A stretch of 64,000 bases of DNA. It comes from Ophiostoma sp. CBS 140.51 (lineage: Eukaryota; Ascomycota; Sordariomycetes; Ophiostomatales; Ophiostomataceae). The notes beneath the pieces were generated by a model that had not been told where the DNA came from, ran no database searches, and was given only the letters and a program-made list of their open reading frames with translations. The DNA lies in assembly GCA_029298735.1 (NCBI GenBank), contig JANSLP010000055.1, positions 1 to 64,000 of the forward strand. Reading direction: 5' to 3'. A program made the position numbers and the translations under genes. Shown here in pieces: positions 38,325-50,500 of the stretch. Positions within the stretch are counted from its first letter, which is position 1. Each line of letters begins with the position of its first letter.

Positions 38325-40076
38325 TCACCTCCTCTTCTTGCCCTTTGCTCCTTTTCCTTTTGTAGGTTCTGGTGCTGGGTGTTCTTCCCGCAAGTGTTTG
38401 TGAAGCTTTGTGTTGGAGTCGAAGGCCTCATCGCAGATCTGGCAGACAGCAGCTCCTCCTTCTTGCTGGGCTGCCCAGCGAGCAGCCTTCTTCTCCCGCT
38501 TGGCCTTGGCCTTGCCGACCTTGGGTTTTGTTGATGCCGGAGCCTTGGCTTTTGTGTCTTCGTCTTTGATATCAAGACTGTCCATTTTGGCGGCGACGTC
38601 GTCTTCACTGTCGTCGCCGCTACCACCCGCCGTCTTGCCTTGGAAACGCTTCTCTACAACCTCTCTCGGTGCATATTCATCGTTCTCTTCAGATGACTCG
38701 TCCTCTTCCTCTTCGTCATCAGCGGCACCCTTCGCTTCTGCCTTTGGCTGTGGCTTTGATTCTGCCTCAATCTCTTCGTCGGTGATGTCTTCGTCATCTG
38801 TCGCCGGCTCCTCATTTTGCGGTGCTGGCTCCGGTTTGGGCGTCTCCTCTACAACAATGTTGAGGTCGCGGTTGTCCTTCTTCATCTGCCGCCGCAGCTG
38901 GTGCACGGCCTTGGCGTGCTTCTTGCTCTTCTCGTGGGCTTCGAACTGTTTCTCGCTCTTGAACGTCTTGTCGCACACAACACACTCAATTTCGTGCTGC
39001 ACCTCGTCGGACTCGGCATCGCTCGAGAACTCGCCGTCGTTGTCGTTGCCAAAACCACCCAATGGCTCGCCATCGTCACCCAGGCCTCGTGCCCACAGTG
39101 GCTTCGCATCGTCTTGGTTGGCAGCCGCGGCAGCACGGCGCTCCAAGTTGGCGGCACGCTGGCGGGCGGCTTGTGCATTGGCCGAGTCGCGCAGAATCTT
39201 TTGCCGCTCGGCCTCGGACTGTGTGTTGGCCACATAGCGAGGATCCCGCTTGCGCACAAATGCGACGAGCGAGCGCACGGCGTCGTTGAACTCGCGTGCT
39301 GCAATTTCGCGCGCCTTCTTGTTCTCCTTCTCCATCAAGCGGCGGATGGTGCGGTCGGGCGCGTCTGACAGCCGGTACTTGTCCTTCCAGCTGAAGGACT
39401 TGAGTGTGGCGAAATTGGACCAGTCGCGGTAAAAGGGTTTGCCCACAGAGTCGTAGTCGTCGTTAGCCGAGCCAAAGGGGGCATACTGTGGCGGCTGGCC
39501 ACCACCGTCGCCGTCCCAGCTGAACGCCGCTTCTTCTTCCAACCCCAACTGTGCAAACGTCGCCTCCAAAATGCCAAAGAAGCCCGAGGGCGAGTCGTTA
39601 AAGGGCACGCTTGAGTTGAAGCGGCCCATGAGGGTGTACAGGTCTTCGGTCGGGGTCAGGCGCACATTGTTGTAGAACCGCGGGCCGGCGTCGGCGCCAT
39701 CGGCCGCATCGTCGGTCCCACTATCTCCTCGCAGGATAGCATCGCGGTGGGAGTCGTACCAGGCTCGTTCCTGGGCATCAGACAAGATCTCGTAGGCTGT
39801 TTGTACTTCGGCAAATTTTCGTGTCGCGTTGGCTGTGTCGTCGATGTTGCGGTCGGGGTGCAGCTCCAGTGCCTTTCGCCGGTACGCCTTCTTGATCCTG
39901 AAGAGAAGTCAACGTCAGTACATTGTCTCCCTTCACAAAGAGACCCTCCACATCGTCACTTACTCGTCGTCTGTGGCTGTTCTCTCGACGCTGAGCAGTT
40001 CGTAGTAACATGTCTTTTGCGTCACCACGGCCGCCTGTGCTCCGGCGCCGCGGTTCGACGACTGCTCGGCTCCCAT
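38325..40076 (-). CDS. Jjj1/DNAJC21-like J-domain protein with two C2H2 zinc fingers
   Basis: Two exons, 39964-40076 and 38325-39897, with a 66-nt intron (donor GTAAGT, acceptor CAG). The protein is 561 residues. The J domain spans ~20-90, with YYELLSVERTATDDEIKKAYRRK-type helix II and the catalytic HPD at 51-53. A charged middle holds KPFYRDWSNFATLKSFSW, the conserved block of the Jjj1 family. Two C2H2 fingers follow: CVVCDKTF-x-HEKSKKH at ~343-365 and CQICDEAF-x-HLREEH near 530-550, separated by a long acidic stretch. The end is Lys-rich (KGKGAKGKKRR). Yeast Jjj1 works in the cytosol with Rei1 and Hsp70 to recycle Arx1 from pre-60S ribosomes; the same role is inferred here. It is divergent from the SPX-RING gene with a 1.76-kb gap. 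Confidence 0.93.
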
Positions 40077-41835
40077 ATCTGTTGTCTCGAGTGTGAGTCC
40101 TATGTGTTGTCGACCGTGGGTGTGTCTATGTCAGTCGCGTGGGAGTAGAGGCGCAAGGCTGAGATGTCGCGTGTCGTCGTTGAGAGGGGTCGTTTTCAGG
40201 TACGCTCAACTTGTTTTTCTTAGTGCACGACGTATTATTACAGTGTTACATAACCCACGAGAGCCCTTATTTTTAGGCCGGCTTTGACCATCATCGCGGA
40301 TTTGAAAGGCGAATTTAAGAGTCACACAACACAGCTTTCAAAATTATATTCCCTGTTAAAAATCCATTTCAATACTCTTCAAAAATCAATTAATACGGAT
40401 CCGTTAAAGTTGCATTTTATTTCGCATCGAATTTCAAAATATTGCGTCTCATTTCCACATCCTAACCCCACCAGCTCCTGAGTATTTTTCATATGCAGGG
40501 ACGTTTTAATTACAGCAACAAAATGGCGGGGTGGGTGGTGTGCGGCCTGGCCAGAATCAGAAACCAACAGGCGCTCCAACAGAGACGCTACAAAGGCGCT
40601 ATATATACACTACGAAAAGCGCTATAAATTCCAGCCAGTGGCCTGCGAGAAATGTGCCATGTGGGAGCGGAAGATGTTCACAGCGTTGCGGATAGTTGTA
40701 AAATTTGTAAATTTGTTGAATAACTTTTCAGAGCCTCGTCTCGATATAGAAAGTTTCTCCTGTTCTAGAAGCCTTCGCCGGTGAGGAGAAAAGCTTGATT
40801 CTACGATGTGAAAAATACATCAACGGTCCCCGTAATATGGAAGCCTTCTCTATCCTTCTATAAACCTCCTCATCCATCACCTCTTCACCACTAACACCGC
40901 TGGAATGACGTCGCCAGCACACCGCTTCCGGGCTGGCGCAGCGGGACGAACCCAAGCAGAGTCTGTAGGCTCAGCAGAATTTTTTTGTCCTCTTCTGTCT
41001 TTTTTGTCCCGTCCAGCGGCTGCAGCGGCCATCAACGGCCCACCCTTTTGGGCCTAGAGCGCTGCAGGACCGCTAAAACTCGGGTGTGTCCTGCCCAATG
41101 TTGCAATGTGCTTTTCCCCGTAGCTTTAGCGGCAGGCGCCAGACCAGGCCTGGCCCTTCATCTCTCACCCGCTGACCGACGCCTTCTTTAGGCCAAGTCG
41201 GGAAAGGAAGCGATCGCCTGACCCGCCCTATGGTCCCTCTTCGAGAAGGCGCAACCCGCAGCACACATGCAACAGGCAGCGCTTGCCTCATCGACGACAT
41301 TTGGCACACCACGCACCAAAAAAACCCAAAATTATTCCTCGCCACCTCCACCATACAATTTCCCTATTTTTTTTTCTTTATTTTGCCCCGTGATCGCATC
41401 GCCAGGGACCAGGCACCACGACCAGGGATATATATGAACTTGCCTACCGTCGTATCAGCCTTGTGTCTTGGCTTTCCCTTTCACTCTCTTCTCTGCTTCT
41501 TCCTTCCGCATTTAGTTTCTCTCATCCCTTCCCCGCTTTGCCACCGCCCAATAAACTTTATCTTTTATCACGGACCTCATCCCATATCGACGACATCGTG
41601 AACTTACACATCCCTGCGTCTTTTGTCACCTTACCCACGTCAAACCAGCCTACGGGATACGCCGTACGACTTAACGACTGACACGCGCACACCAATACGC
41701 CGTTGACACACACACACATCACGACAGGTGCCGCCATGGTCCCGTGGCGCATACAAGACATCAATATCCTTCAAACCTCCTAGCCATCCACACTCGTCCC
41801 TCAACAATATTGGCTACTCTGCACCTCCCGCCAAT
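40077..41835. other. Divergent promoter region between Jjj1-like and SPX-RING genes
   Basis: An AT-rich block at about 40290-40480 is followed by paired GCGCTATA strings at 40596-40603 and 40619-40626, one running into TATATAC and one into AAATT, which are TATA-like. A GGCCTGGCC string is near 40545 and another (CCAGGCCTGGCCC) near 41138. The last 400 nt are C/T- and C/A-rich leader of the SPX-RING gene. Small frames here (for example 75 codons at 40728-40955 on -) are not supported. No CACGTG (PHO-type) site was seen. Confidence 0.5.
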
Positions 41836-43437
41836 ATGAAGTTTGCACGCGAGTTCAAGGCCGCGCTCAAGAGCGGGGACTTCCCCGAGGAGTGGTGCAA
41901 GGCCGCCATCCCTTACCCGACACTCAAGAAATGCCTAAACAAGATCCGCGCCGAGTTCCAGGACATGGGCCTCGATGCCGACACACTGCGCCAGCTGCTG
42001 GCCGCCCAGGCCGTGTCGGAGCGCGGCGACCAGATCCCACTTGCTAAGTACAAGTTTGATGGTAAGACGCTTCCCCAGTGTACATTCGATATTTCACTGC
42101 TAACCTTTTAGTGAGCGACTCGGCCGTACAAACACACTTTACCATCTTTGTCGACCTGGAGGACGGCGTTGTCGTGGATGCTTCGCTGTCACCAGCATCG
42201 AGAGCCTTCCTTCAGAAACAGGCCGATATCCGGCGCAGTTCGGTGGCCGACAGCAGCCTGACGGGGGAGACAAACGGAGACGGCGACTCGCCGATGCACG
42301 GCGCTGCTATCGACGAGTCTGACGACGACGATAGCAGCCCGCCATCAAGTCTACCATCTCCACCCGCCGAGCGCGTGCACAGCCATGGTGCTCGCCACAA
42401 GAGCTTCCAGCGTGTTGAAGTGTCCTTGACGGCCGACAGCGAGTTCTTTGGCCTCATTTACCGCGATATGGCAGAGCTCGAGCGCATAGGACATGCCGAA
42501 CAAGTCGCCATCACGGCCGAGGTTGTAGCACTTGGCCAGGAAGTGTCAGCCGTGGCCCAACCAGAGAGAAAGAAGCGCAACTGGTTTGGTGGCAGTACGT
42601 CTGAAAAGTCTAATGGCAGCACTACGACCGTTGCCCATCACAAATACGCCAGCGACCTAACACGGTGGCGCGAGCTGTTTGAGCTGTACCTCGACGCCCA
42701 AGTCTTCTTCTCGACCCGCGAGCGCGACCACGGCAAAGCTCGCACGTCGGCCGAGGCATCCAAGCAGCTCGACTGGTTCCAGGAACAGGTCAAGCGCCGT
42801 GGACTGCTGCAACACTTCCAGCTGGCTGCCAGTCTCGCTGCTTACCAGCACTTTCTGCTCCTCAACAAGCGTTTGTATCTCAACCTGCGCTTCCGCGAGC
42901 TCAACCAGACCGCTCAGTCCAAAATTTTGAAGAGTGAGTTCTCCCCATCGTTGCCCTTCATTCTTTGTACCACCCGCTAACAGTCTAGAATTCGACAAGT
43001 GGACTGCCCTCGGCGTCTCACGCACATTCCCCGACGCCCTGTCCCGCCGTCACCACGACATGCTCGTCGAAAGCATGGCCCGCGACGTCTGTGCCCGCAT
43101 TGCTGAAGACGTTGTGGCCGTCGTGCCCCGTCTTGAGGATTACACCTGCCCGGTCTGCTTGTCGCTGGCCTGGCTGCCCGTCCGCCTGCTCTGCCGCCAC
43201 GTCTTTTGTGTCCGCTGCGTCATCAAGATGCAGCGTGAAGAACAGAAATTTTGTCCCATGTGCCGCGGCGAGGTCGTCATGCAGGCCGACTTCGACAACC
43301 TCGACGTTGATCTCGAAAAGTTCTTAAAGCTCTACTTCCGCCAGGAGGTCAAGGAGAAGCAAAAGGCCAACGAAATTGAGCGTGGCCAGGAGCTCTTTGG
43401 CGAAGAATACAAGCCGTCGTCCTGCATATTAATGTAG
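41836..43437 (+). CDS. SPX-domain RING-finger protein (putative E3 ubiquitin ligase) with C-terminal CaaX box
   Basis: Three exons, 41836-42061, 42112-42933 and 42989-43437. Introns are 50 and 55 nt (donors GTAAGA and GTGAGT, acceptors TAG). The protein is 498 residues. The N-terminus MKFAREFKAAL...PYPTLKKCLNK is a typical SPX start. The SPX domain is split by an acidic Ser-rich insert (~120-155) and continues through the helical region to ~345; its lysine-rich surface binds inositol pyrophosphates in known members. A C3HC4 RING starts at C403 (CPVCLSL) and ends with CPMCRGE. The last four residues are CILM, a match to a prenylation CaaX motif, preceded by PSS. The likely role is ubiquitin ligation tied to phosphate or inositol-pyrophosphate status, perhaps at a membrane. 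Domains are visible; E3 activity and lipidation are inferred. Confidence 0.93.
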
Positions 43438-44115
43438 GGGGCGACAGCACGTCTTTCTTTTCTTTCTCTCTTCTTTTTCCATCTTCTTTCTTGCCTTCAT
43501 ATTCTTGGATACCAGTTTTATACCCCATCATTTTTGGCAGCATATATCCCTTTGTATTTAATTAATTCAGTCAACCTAATATTAACTCTCTTGATAAAAA
43601 CACGTAATAGTAAACTGTACCTCAACCTGGGCCTTCATAAATCAGTATTGTTGTCATGCTTTAATATGGATTTCTTTTGGTTAAGCCCCGAAACAAATTA
43701 TATTTTGAATAAAATACGGGGTAAATCAAGACAACGTAATTCTGTAGCATATTCAGAGCGAACAAAAAAAATTCGACGAAAAATGAATAAATATACACAG
43801 AAACAAATAAGCAAACGACTAAATCGGCATAGTTAATAATGGTTCCATTCGACAAAGGAAGTGGTAAAAATACTTCGTTTGCAGATACAAACCAGGACTG
43901 ACGTCGATGTCTTGGCTGTGGGGTACGCGGGAAGCTTAAATTTGGCGGAGCGCCCACTCTGGCGCGAAACTTTTCGGCCGCCAGCATCAAAATGACGACG
44001 TCTTTCTTTCATCCGTAACAGCGCTTCTTCTCTCAAAACTAATGCCATTACAACGAATACATGGTTAATCAACGATAAAATCCGACATCGGTTTTTAGCG
44101 GCATCCACCTCAGCC
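43438..44115. other. Intergenic region with AT-rich block
   Basis: It holds the 3' UTR of the SPX-RING gene and the 5' region of the ICT1-like gene, both on +. About 43540-43860 is clearly AT-richer than its surroundings. Two short upstream frames (44042-44068 and 44061-44078) precede the ICT1-like start. No gene seen. Confidence 0.55.
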
Positions 44116-44810
44116 ATGCTGGCAGTCAGTGTCTTCCGCCGAGCGAGGCTGTCGCCTTTGACGATACCGTTTGTCGGCCTCACATCAAGACCATATGCTG
44201 CTTCAAAGACCTTCACGACTACGACGCCACGACGCGCCAACGACCGTTACTCTGCCTTTGACAGTGGCTTCGACCCGGAGGATCTACAGGCTACCCGTCA
44301 GTGGCGCCAGAAGCTCGCACAAGACGCTCTGCCCAAAGGCAACACGACATTCTCACGATCCAGCGGACCCGGAGGCCAGCACGTCAACAAGACTGAGACC
44401 AAGGCGACGACGGTCTGGGCCGTTCACGAGCTGATGGGTGCGCTGCCGACGCTCCTCCGCGATCGGATACGCACGTCGCGGTACTACACAAAAGCCACAG
44501 ACAGCCTGACCATCCAGGCGCAGGCAGAGCGTTCACGGACGGCCAATGCCGAGGCCAACCGCGAGAAGCTGTTTGAGGAGCTCGTGGCGCTGTACGAGGC
44601 GACGGTGCCGGGCGAGGCACGACCCGAGAAAGTGGCCAAATACAAGGCGGTGTAGGTGCAGCTGTCCAAGAGTGGTGGGTATCAATTTGCGTCTCTTATG
44701 ACGACCACTAACGGTTGTGCAGAGAGAAATCATTCCACTCAGCTCGGATCAAGGAGAAGAAGAAGCTGAGCAGCAAGAAGCAGTTTCGACGAGGCGGCGG
44801 TTTCGAGTGA
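44116..44810 (+). CDS. ICT1/Pth4-like mitochondrial peptidyl-tRNA hydrolase (RF-1 domain, GGQ)
   Basis: Two exons, 44116-44651 and 44723-44810, with a 71-nt intron (donor GTAGGT, branch CACTAAC, acceptor CAG) that removes an in-frame TAG. The protein is 207 residues. The N-terminus (MLAVSVFRRARLSP, then RRAND near residue 40) is a typical mitochondrial targeting sequence. The RF-1 catalytic loop SSGPGGQHVNKTETKA puts GGQ at 86-88. A Lys/Arg-rich tail (KEKKKLSSKKQFRRGGGFE) comes from exon 2. ICT1-type proteins hydrolyse peptidyl-tRNA on stalled mitochondrial ribosomes, using the basic tail to sense an empty mRNA channel. There is no codon-recognition domain, which separates it from mRF1. Function from family, motifs visible. 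Confidence 0.91.
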
Positions 44811-46188
44811 GGGCGTCAAAGGACCTTAACTTGCATGATAAGGCCTGGCCGAACTGAGAAAAGCGTGTGGCTGGTTTCCTCAGGGCAAAGAGAGAGCAGT
44901 CCAAGTCCTCGTGACGCCCACCAATGCAGCTGGAGGCCAGGAGTGTCCAGCAGCAGCATGCCGTGCGATTGGCTGTATCTTCATTGCCTTCTGCGTTCTC
45001 TCATTTCATTTCTGAACTGAACTGCATTCTGACAAAGCTGCCAAGAAAGCTGGGCCAGACTGACTGGGCGGCCTGAGCAGTCTTTGTGGCCGTTGCCTAT
45101 TTTGTCAGGGCTGTGATGTGTGCTCGACTCGCTTGCCTTGTCTGCGTTAGTCGCTTGCTGGGCAGTTGTGCTGAGGTGCTGAGGTCTTGCTGATAAATGA
45201 TTCCAGAGCCACACACACAGAGGAAGGCCGCAAAAAGCTGCTGCAAGCTTCTGCAAACTTACATAGGGCGATGTTGCTCGGAGGCGCTACAGCTGGGCAA
45301 AATACGAGGCCTGCAGATGGCGAAAGAGGAAAGAGCAACTGGGTGCGTGCGGACGTGCCTTCCTTCTTGGACCCTTTGGCCTGTTCGTGCGATTCGGTGC
45401 CCGTGAGGAAGGCGCCCCGCAATAAGCCTGCCCTGAAAAAGAAAGGAAAGTGCCTGGACCATTGAGAGCCATTGGGGGACCGTTGGCGCTTCTAGCCCCC
45501 GAGTCCTCACTTTAGGCCGCGCCCAGGCCGCTCTTTCCCTTCTGTAGTCTGTACTTTTCGGGGAGGCAACTGCCAGACCACTCAAAAAAATACCGGGGCC
45601 CCACTGGTCCCCTCCCCTCCTTCCTGCCCATCCTACCAGTCAGTCTGCGTTGTTGCTCACTTCTCACTTTCGGTTTTTGGAACGACGGCCTTTTCAGTTT
45701 CCTATCAAAAGCAGAAGGCGGCAAAAAATCCCATCGACAAGCCCCCTTTCCCTCGACGACCTCTCCTCTAAACGGCGCTTCTTTGTCGACGCATTCACTT
45801 ATCGAAGTAAAGACGCACCCTTCCCGCTGTCTTTGTTGTCGACTCGAGTCGGACCCTGCGCATTCCCCGTGCCCAGCGATAACGTAGAACCCCGCAAAAG
45901 CAAAACGGCCCAGACCCTCAACGGCCGATCTTGACTTTTCTTGACCTTTTTCTTGACGTCTTCTTGAATTTCTCGACTTCTTCTTCGACCTATTCTCGAC
46001 AATCCCGACCGGCCTCGACCGTCCTTCGACCGTCTGCTGCGCATTCCCTGACGATTCGGCCGATACGACCTGCCTTCCAGGTCGGCAATCGATCGATCCC
46101 TCGACACACTCTTTTGCTCCTTTGATCCTCCTCGATACCCTTATCTCTTTGTCTCTCTTCTTCTTCTTTCTCTCCCCTCTCCTACACA
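44811..46188. other. Intergenic region and leader of the CaM kinase gene
   Basis: The first ~900 nt hold nothing I can name (one GGCCTGGCC string near 44843). From about 45700 the + strand becomes C/T-rich, and from 45931 it contains a regular array of YYGAC motifs (separate entry). The final 50 nt before the ATG are almost pure C/T. Minus-strand frames here (245 codons at 45512-46249) reflect this composition. Confidence 0.55.
45931..46030 (+). promoter_or_regulatory. Array of ten YYGAC-type motifs spaced about 10.5 nt in the CaMK leader
   Basis: TTGAC, TCGAC or CCGAC (one is TTGAA) start at 45931, 45941, 45953, 45964, 45973, 45985, 45996, 46005, 46015 and 46026. Steps are 9-12 nt with a mean of 10.6. 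The spacers are mostly CTT/TTC. The array ends about 160 nt before the CaM kinase start codon. Visible in sequence; a regulatory role is inference. Confidence 0.5.
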
Positions 46189-46654
46189 ATGGCTGCAAAG
46201 GCTCCCCCACCGCAGGTTCAGCCGTGTCGCTATAAAGTAGGTAAGACACTCGGCGCCGGCTCGTACTCCGTCGTCAAGGAGTGTGTCCACATCGACACGG
46301 GGCGCTGCTATGCTGCCAAAGTCATCAACAAGCGGTTGATGGCCGGCAGAGAGCACATGGTAAGTCTGATCTAAAAGATATCAGAGATACCTTTTTCGCA
46401 TGCGACACGACTGCTAACACACCCCCTCCTAGATCCGCAATGAGATTGCTGTCCTCAAAAAGGTGTCCATGGGCCATAAGAACATCCTGACGCTCGTCGA
46501 CTACTTCGAGACCATGAACAACCTCTATCTGGTCACCGACCTTGCCCTTGGCGGCGAGCTCTTCGACCGTATCTGCCGTAAGGGCTCATATTACGAGTCC
46601 GACGCCGCTGACCTCATCCGTGCCACTCTCTCGGCCGTCGCCTATCTCCACGAC

Positions 46655-46690
<36 letters not shown>

Positions 46691-47566
46691 TTGCTGTTCC
46701 GCACCCCCGAAGACAACGCCGACCTGCTGATTGCCGATTTCGGCCTCTCCCGTATCATGGACGAGGAGCAGTTCCACGTCCTCACCACTACGTGCGGTAC
46801 CCCCGGCTACATGGCCCCCGAGATCTTCAAGAAGATTGGTCACGGCAAGCCTGTCGATATCTGGGCTCTGGGCGTTATCACCTACTTCTTGCTCTGCGGC
46901 TACACGCCCTTTGACCGCGACAGCGACTTTGAGGAGATGCAGGCTATCCTGCAGGCCGACTACTCTTTCACGCCCGTCGACTACTGGCGTGGTGTGTCCG
47001 ACGCCGCCAAGGACTTTATCCGCCGCTGCTTGACGATTGACGCCTCAAAACGTATGACGGCCCACGCGGCCCTCCAACACCCGTTCCTGGCTGGTTACGA
47101 CCGCCGCAACGCCGGCGCCTCCGGTCTGCCCGCGGGCCAGACCGACGAGACCAACTTGCTACCGACCGTCAAGAAGAACTTCAACGCGCGGCGCACGCTG
47201 CACGCGGCCATCGACACGGTCCGCGCCATCAACAAGCTGCGGGAGGGCGGTCTGCAAGGGCGCATGGACGGTGCGCGGTCGCGGGAGCCGGCACGGAACA
47301 ACGGCAACGCCAACCGTGCACCTGCACCACAGGCACCACAGGCCCCTTCAGCGAACGGCGGCAATGGTGTCCCGGCGATGCGCAAGGACGACTCCGGATA
47401 CGGCACGCAGATAGAAAAGGATGGTGGCCTGGGCAACAATGATGTCGACATGAGCGACGCACCGCCACTCCATGCCGTGCCCATGTCCCTGCGGCCGGGT
47501 ATGGAGGTCAACAAGGTCGTCGAGACGACTAAAGGTCTATGGACCGGCGTTGGCAGTCGAGGTTAG
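46189..47566 (+). CDS. Calcium/calmodulin-dependent protein kinase (CaMKI type)
   Basis: Two exons, 46189-46359 and 46433-47566, with a 73-nt intron (donor GTAAGT, branch GCTAAC, acceptor TAG). The protein is 434 residues, near the length of other fungal CaMKs. Kinase motifs in order: GAGSYSVVKE (Gly loop), CYAAKVINK (VAIK lysine), HRDLKPENLL (catalytic loop, 136-145), DFGLSRI (159-165), the activation loop with TTTCGTPGYMAPE, and VDIWALGVITYFLLCGYTPF. After the kinase fold, TVKKNFNARRTLHAAIDTV (~302-320) is the basic amphipathic autoinhibitory and calmodulin-binding region. The tail is disordered. The activation-loop Thr is the site for an upstream CaMK kinase in this family. Roles in fungi include Ca2+ stress, cell cycle and conidiation. 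The start is in a CACAATGG context. Confidence 0.94.
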
Positions 47567-50500
47567 GCAGCGTGCGGTAGATGGTGGTGGTGGTCTTGTG
47601 TCTTTGCCTTCTCTTTGCCGTTTTGACTTCCTTTCCTATTCATTCCTATGACGTTGTCAGCAACTGGCGAGCTTTGTCTTTTCCCTTTACCCTTATCATG
47701 GTTTCTCGTTTTATAATATGGACTGGCTCTGTATATCCTTTCGATGTATTCGGCTTTGCATTATGCTTTTCATCTTTTACCATTATCGTGGCTTCCTGCT
47801 CTTCTCTTTTTTATCTTGCCTGTCCCTTTTGTCGTGAGGGTACAGCCTTGCTAGAAGCCTTCGCTCATATCTCACAGACGGCAACGAATATTCAGATAAA
47901 CGCAAACAGCGATTGCTCTTCTCATTCCCCGTGTCGGTCCGGATGGTCGTGATATAATGTGCAGCGCGATGTCGTCTACACCGTCGACATGCTGCTTGTA
48001 GACGCCATCGGTTGTAGTTGATAGGAGTTCTCTGAGGCCACGGAGAGCATACACGTATGAGCTTCTCGAAAGTGAGTAAACATAACGAAAAGGCCGAGCT
48101 TCGCTTCGCCTCGTATCCCCCACATCCATGTGAGTATTGACTCCCCCACACTCTGCACTCGCCCTACCTCACCACTTCACAACTCTGGCTCGGCATGCGG
48201 TGAATGCGGGTGTATCCGTTCAGCTTTCTCGCCCTACTTCGTACTTTCTTGGCTGTCTTCGCTCCCGTTGGGCCGCTTGCCAACATCTAATTCAACATGC
48301 ATAATCCTCCACTGAGCACATGTGAGGCTGTATGCAAGCACTGTCCACCACCAACCGTTGAGCTTGAGCTTATCCTCATCCCACTGGGATAACCTTATTT
48401 TCTTGTTTTATGGCTCGCCATCGTCCACCCCCTTTTCTTTTTGCACGCTGTATTCAACATCCGAGCGATATAGAAGAGGGACTGAGCGTATTCTCTCATC
48501 GTCCTCATCACTTCTGGTCCGCCTTGACGCGTCTAATGGTCGTGTGCACGCGCGAGCCGTTGCAATGCAATATCCTTCTAACCCCCCTCCCCCTATTCCG
48601 CGATCCTTCCTCTCGTTTTTTTTTTTTTTCGCGAAATTGAATATCACAAAATTGGGATATCCCGCCAACTGCCCACCCAAAACTCAAATCGACACAAAAA
48701 ATATCCTTGCTCAACACGCGTGATATGATTGATGGCTCCCCTGCTCCCCACGGAAGGCTTTCCCGGTCGACCTTGATCCTGTCGAGCCTGTTTTGTTTCT
48801 CTCGCTTGCTTCTTGGGTGAGGAAGCTTGCCTTTCCCCCCTGTCTCTCGTCGTTGGACCTTCAACACGGACCCCTCGATCGGGTCTAGCCTTGCCCACTC
48901 TTGCGCGGCCGTTCCAAAGGCGGTCCCACGATATCCTTACCCGCCCCAGAATTTAAGATTGCAGCCCCTCTCCTGAATGAGACAGCAGAAGAAAGCAGAG
49001 AAAAAAAACCCTTCCTCTCTTATCAGTTTCGTTCCGCTATCCACAGCAATGAACAGAAAAAGGAGAGAGAGATGGAAGCGAGACGGGAGGCCTACTGAAA
49101 ATGGTGAGAAACAGGTGAGCCCGCTGTCCTGTAATACTAGCAAGGCTATTTGTTATTCTTGGTCAAACGGGACCCATCACATCCTCCAATTCCGCGTACT
49201 CAGTACGCCGTTAGATTGGGAGAGGAATTCACCTTGTAATTGCTCCGTTTGTGTAGAGGATTCTTTCAGCGGGACGAGACACCTGCAATTTCGGTGGCCC
49301 TTTCTTTCTTGTTCTCTGGGCTCCTTTTCCTTCTGTGATGTTCCTTCGTCCGTCCGTTTTTGGTCCTGACCCCGTTTTGCTATTGATTGTTACTGAAAGT
49401 AGTCCCCTCTTTCCAATTTCTGTGAGATGAAATTACGGTCATGCGTAGACATTATGTTGGCATTTTGATTTCAAATAGGCGCGCATATCGTTTGGGTGGA
49501 CAGCCCGATCGTGATGAGCTCAAAGCCGACACTGGTCGGATGGAACCATGGCGTTAACGGAGCATACTGTGTACAGTACGTTGTACGGAGTTCAGTGTTC
49601 TTGCTGCATTTCTCCCGAGCCTTGCGGTTTTGATACACTGTGGTTGATATTCAAGTCCGGCAATGGCGTTAATATGTCCTCAAGCTGGAGGATAGTCGAC
49701 TCTGTTCCTCCGTTGGCTGCGTCTTACGTTTTACTTTTATAATATTTATTTTTGCTTCGCAGGAATCAAGGTACAGCACGCGAGGCCGACCAACACACTC
49801 CGCAAACCCCAGCTCTCGAGCTTGACCACACGAGGGACACGCGGGTCGTTTATTTTCTACTTGGGAGACATTGTCTTGGGCGTATCGCGTTTCCCGCTGG
49901 AATGGGCAACGTCACGAACAAAGGAATCCGAGGGGCAAGGCATCAGCAAAGCAAGGGCTCAAAAAAAGGCAAAAAAGGCACAAACCTTAATCGCGTGACG
50001 CGTGCGGGAGAGTCCTAATGAAAAGTGGTAAAATTCCATTCCCCGTTTTGTCTTATCAAAGAATAACAAAGACCGACAAGCAGCCTGCCGTGAATAAGAC
50101 GTCTAAATGGGAAAATGGGGGAAATGGAAAATGGACAATCTTTGAAATGACGATCAGCCGCAACTGTCTGAAAGAAAGTGTACCGTTTTCGGTATCTGGC
50201 CACACGCACTTTCACGTCCAATATGTAGACTGATCAGAGAAAGTAAACGACATACACAGTACGACTGCCGTGCATCGTTCTCGGTTCTCTCCGACATTTC
50301 ACGATCTTTCTTCAAATCATCGTCTTTGCAAACATCAAATTCTCTTTGTCGTTCCGGCAAGACAACTTGTGACCATTCTCCCGGAACTCTCGGCCACTTT
50401 TGCAGGCGTGGGGGGCTAGCCTTCTTCCTGTCTGGCTTGTCTGCTGGCCATCGTCAAGTTGCAACAAAAAAGAAAAGAAAAAAAATCGTTGTGCAGGACC

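Noticed and set aside
40728..40955. 75-codon minus frame between the Jjj1-like and SPX-RING genes
   Set aside because: No codon bias, no domain and no promoter or splice support.
40500..44860. GGCCTGGCC/GGCCAGGCC strings in several intergenic regions (about 22490, 33690, 40545, 41138, 44843)
   Set aside because: They recur in gene-free DNA but are short, GC-rich and self-complementary, and I cannot show enrichment without counting genome-wide.
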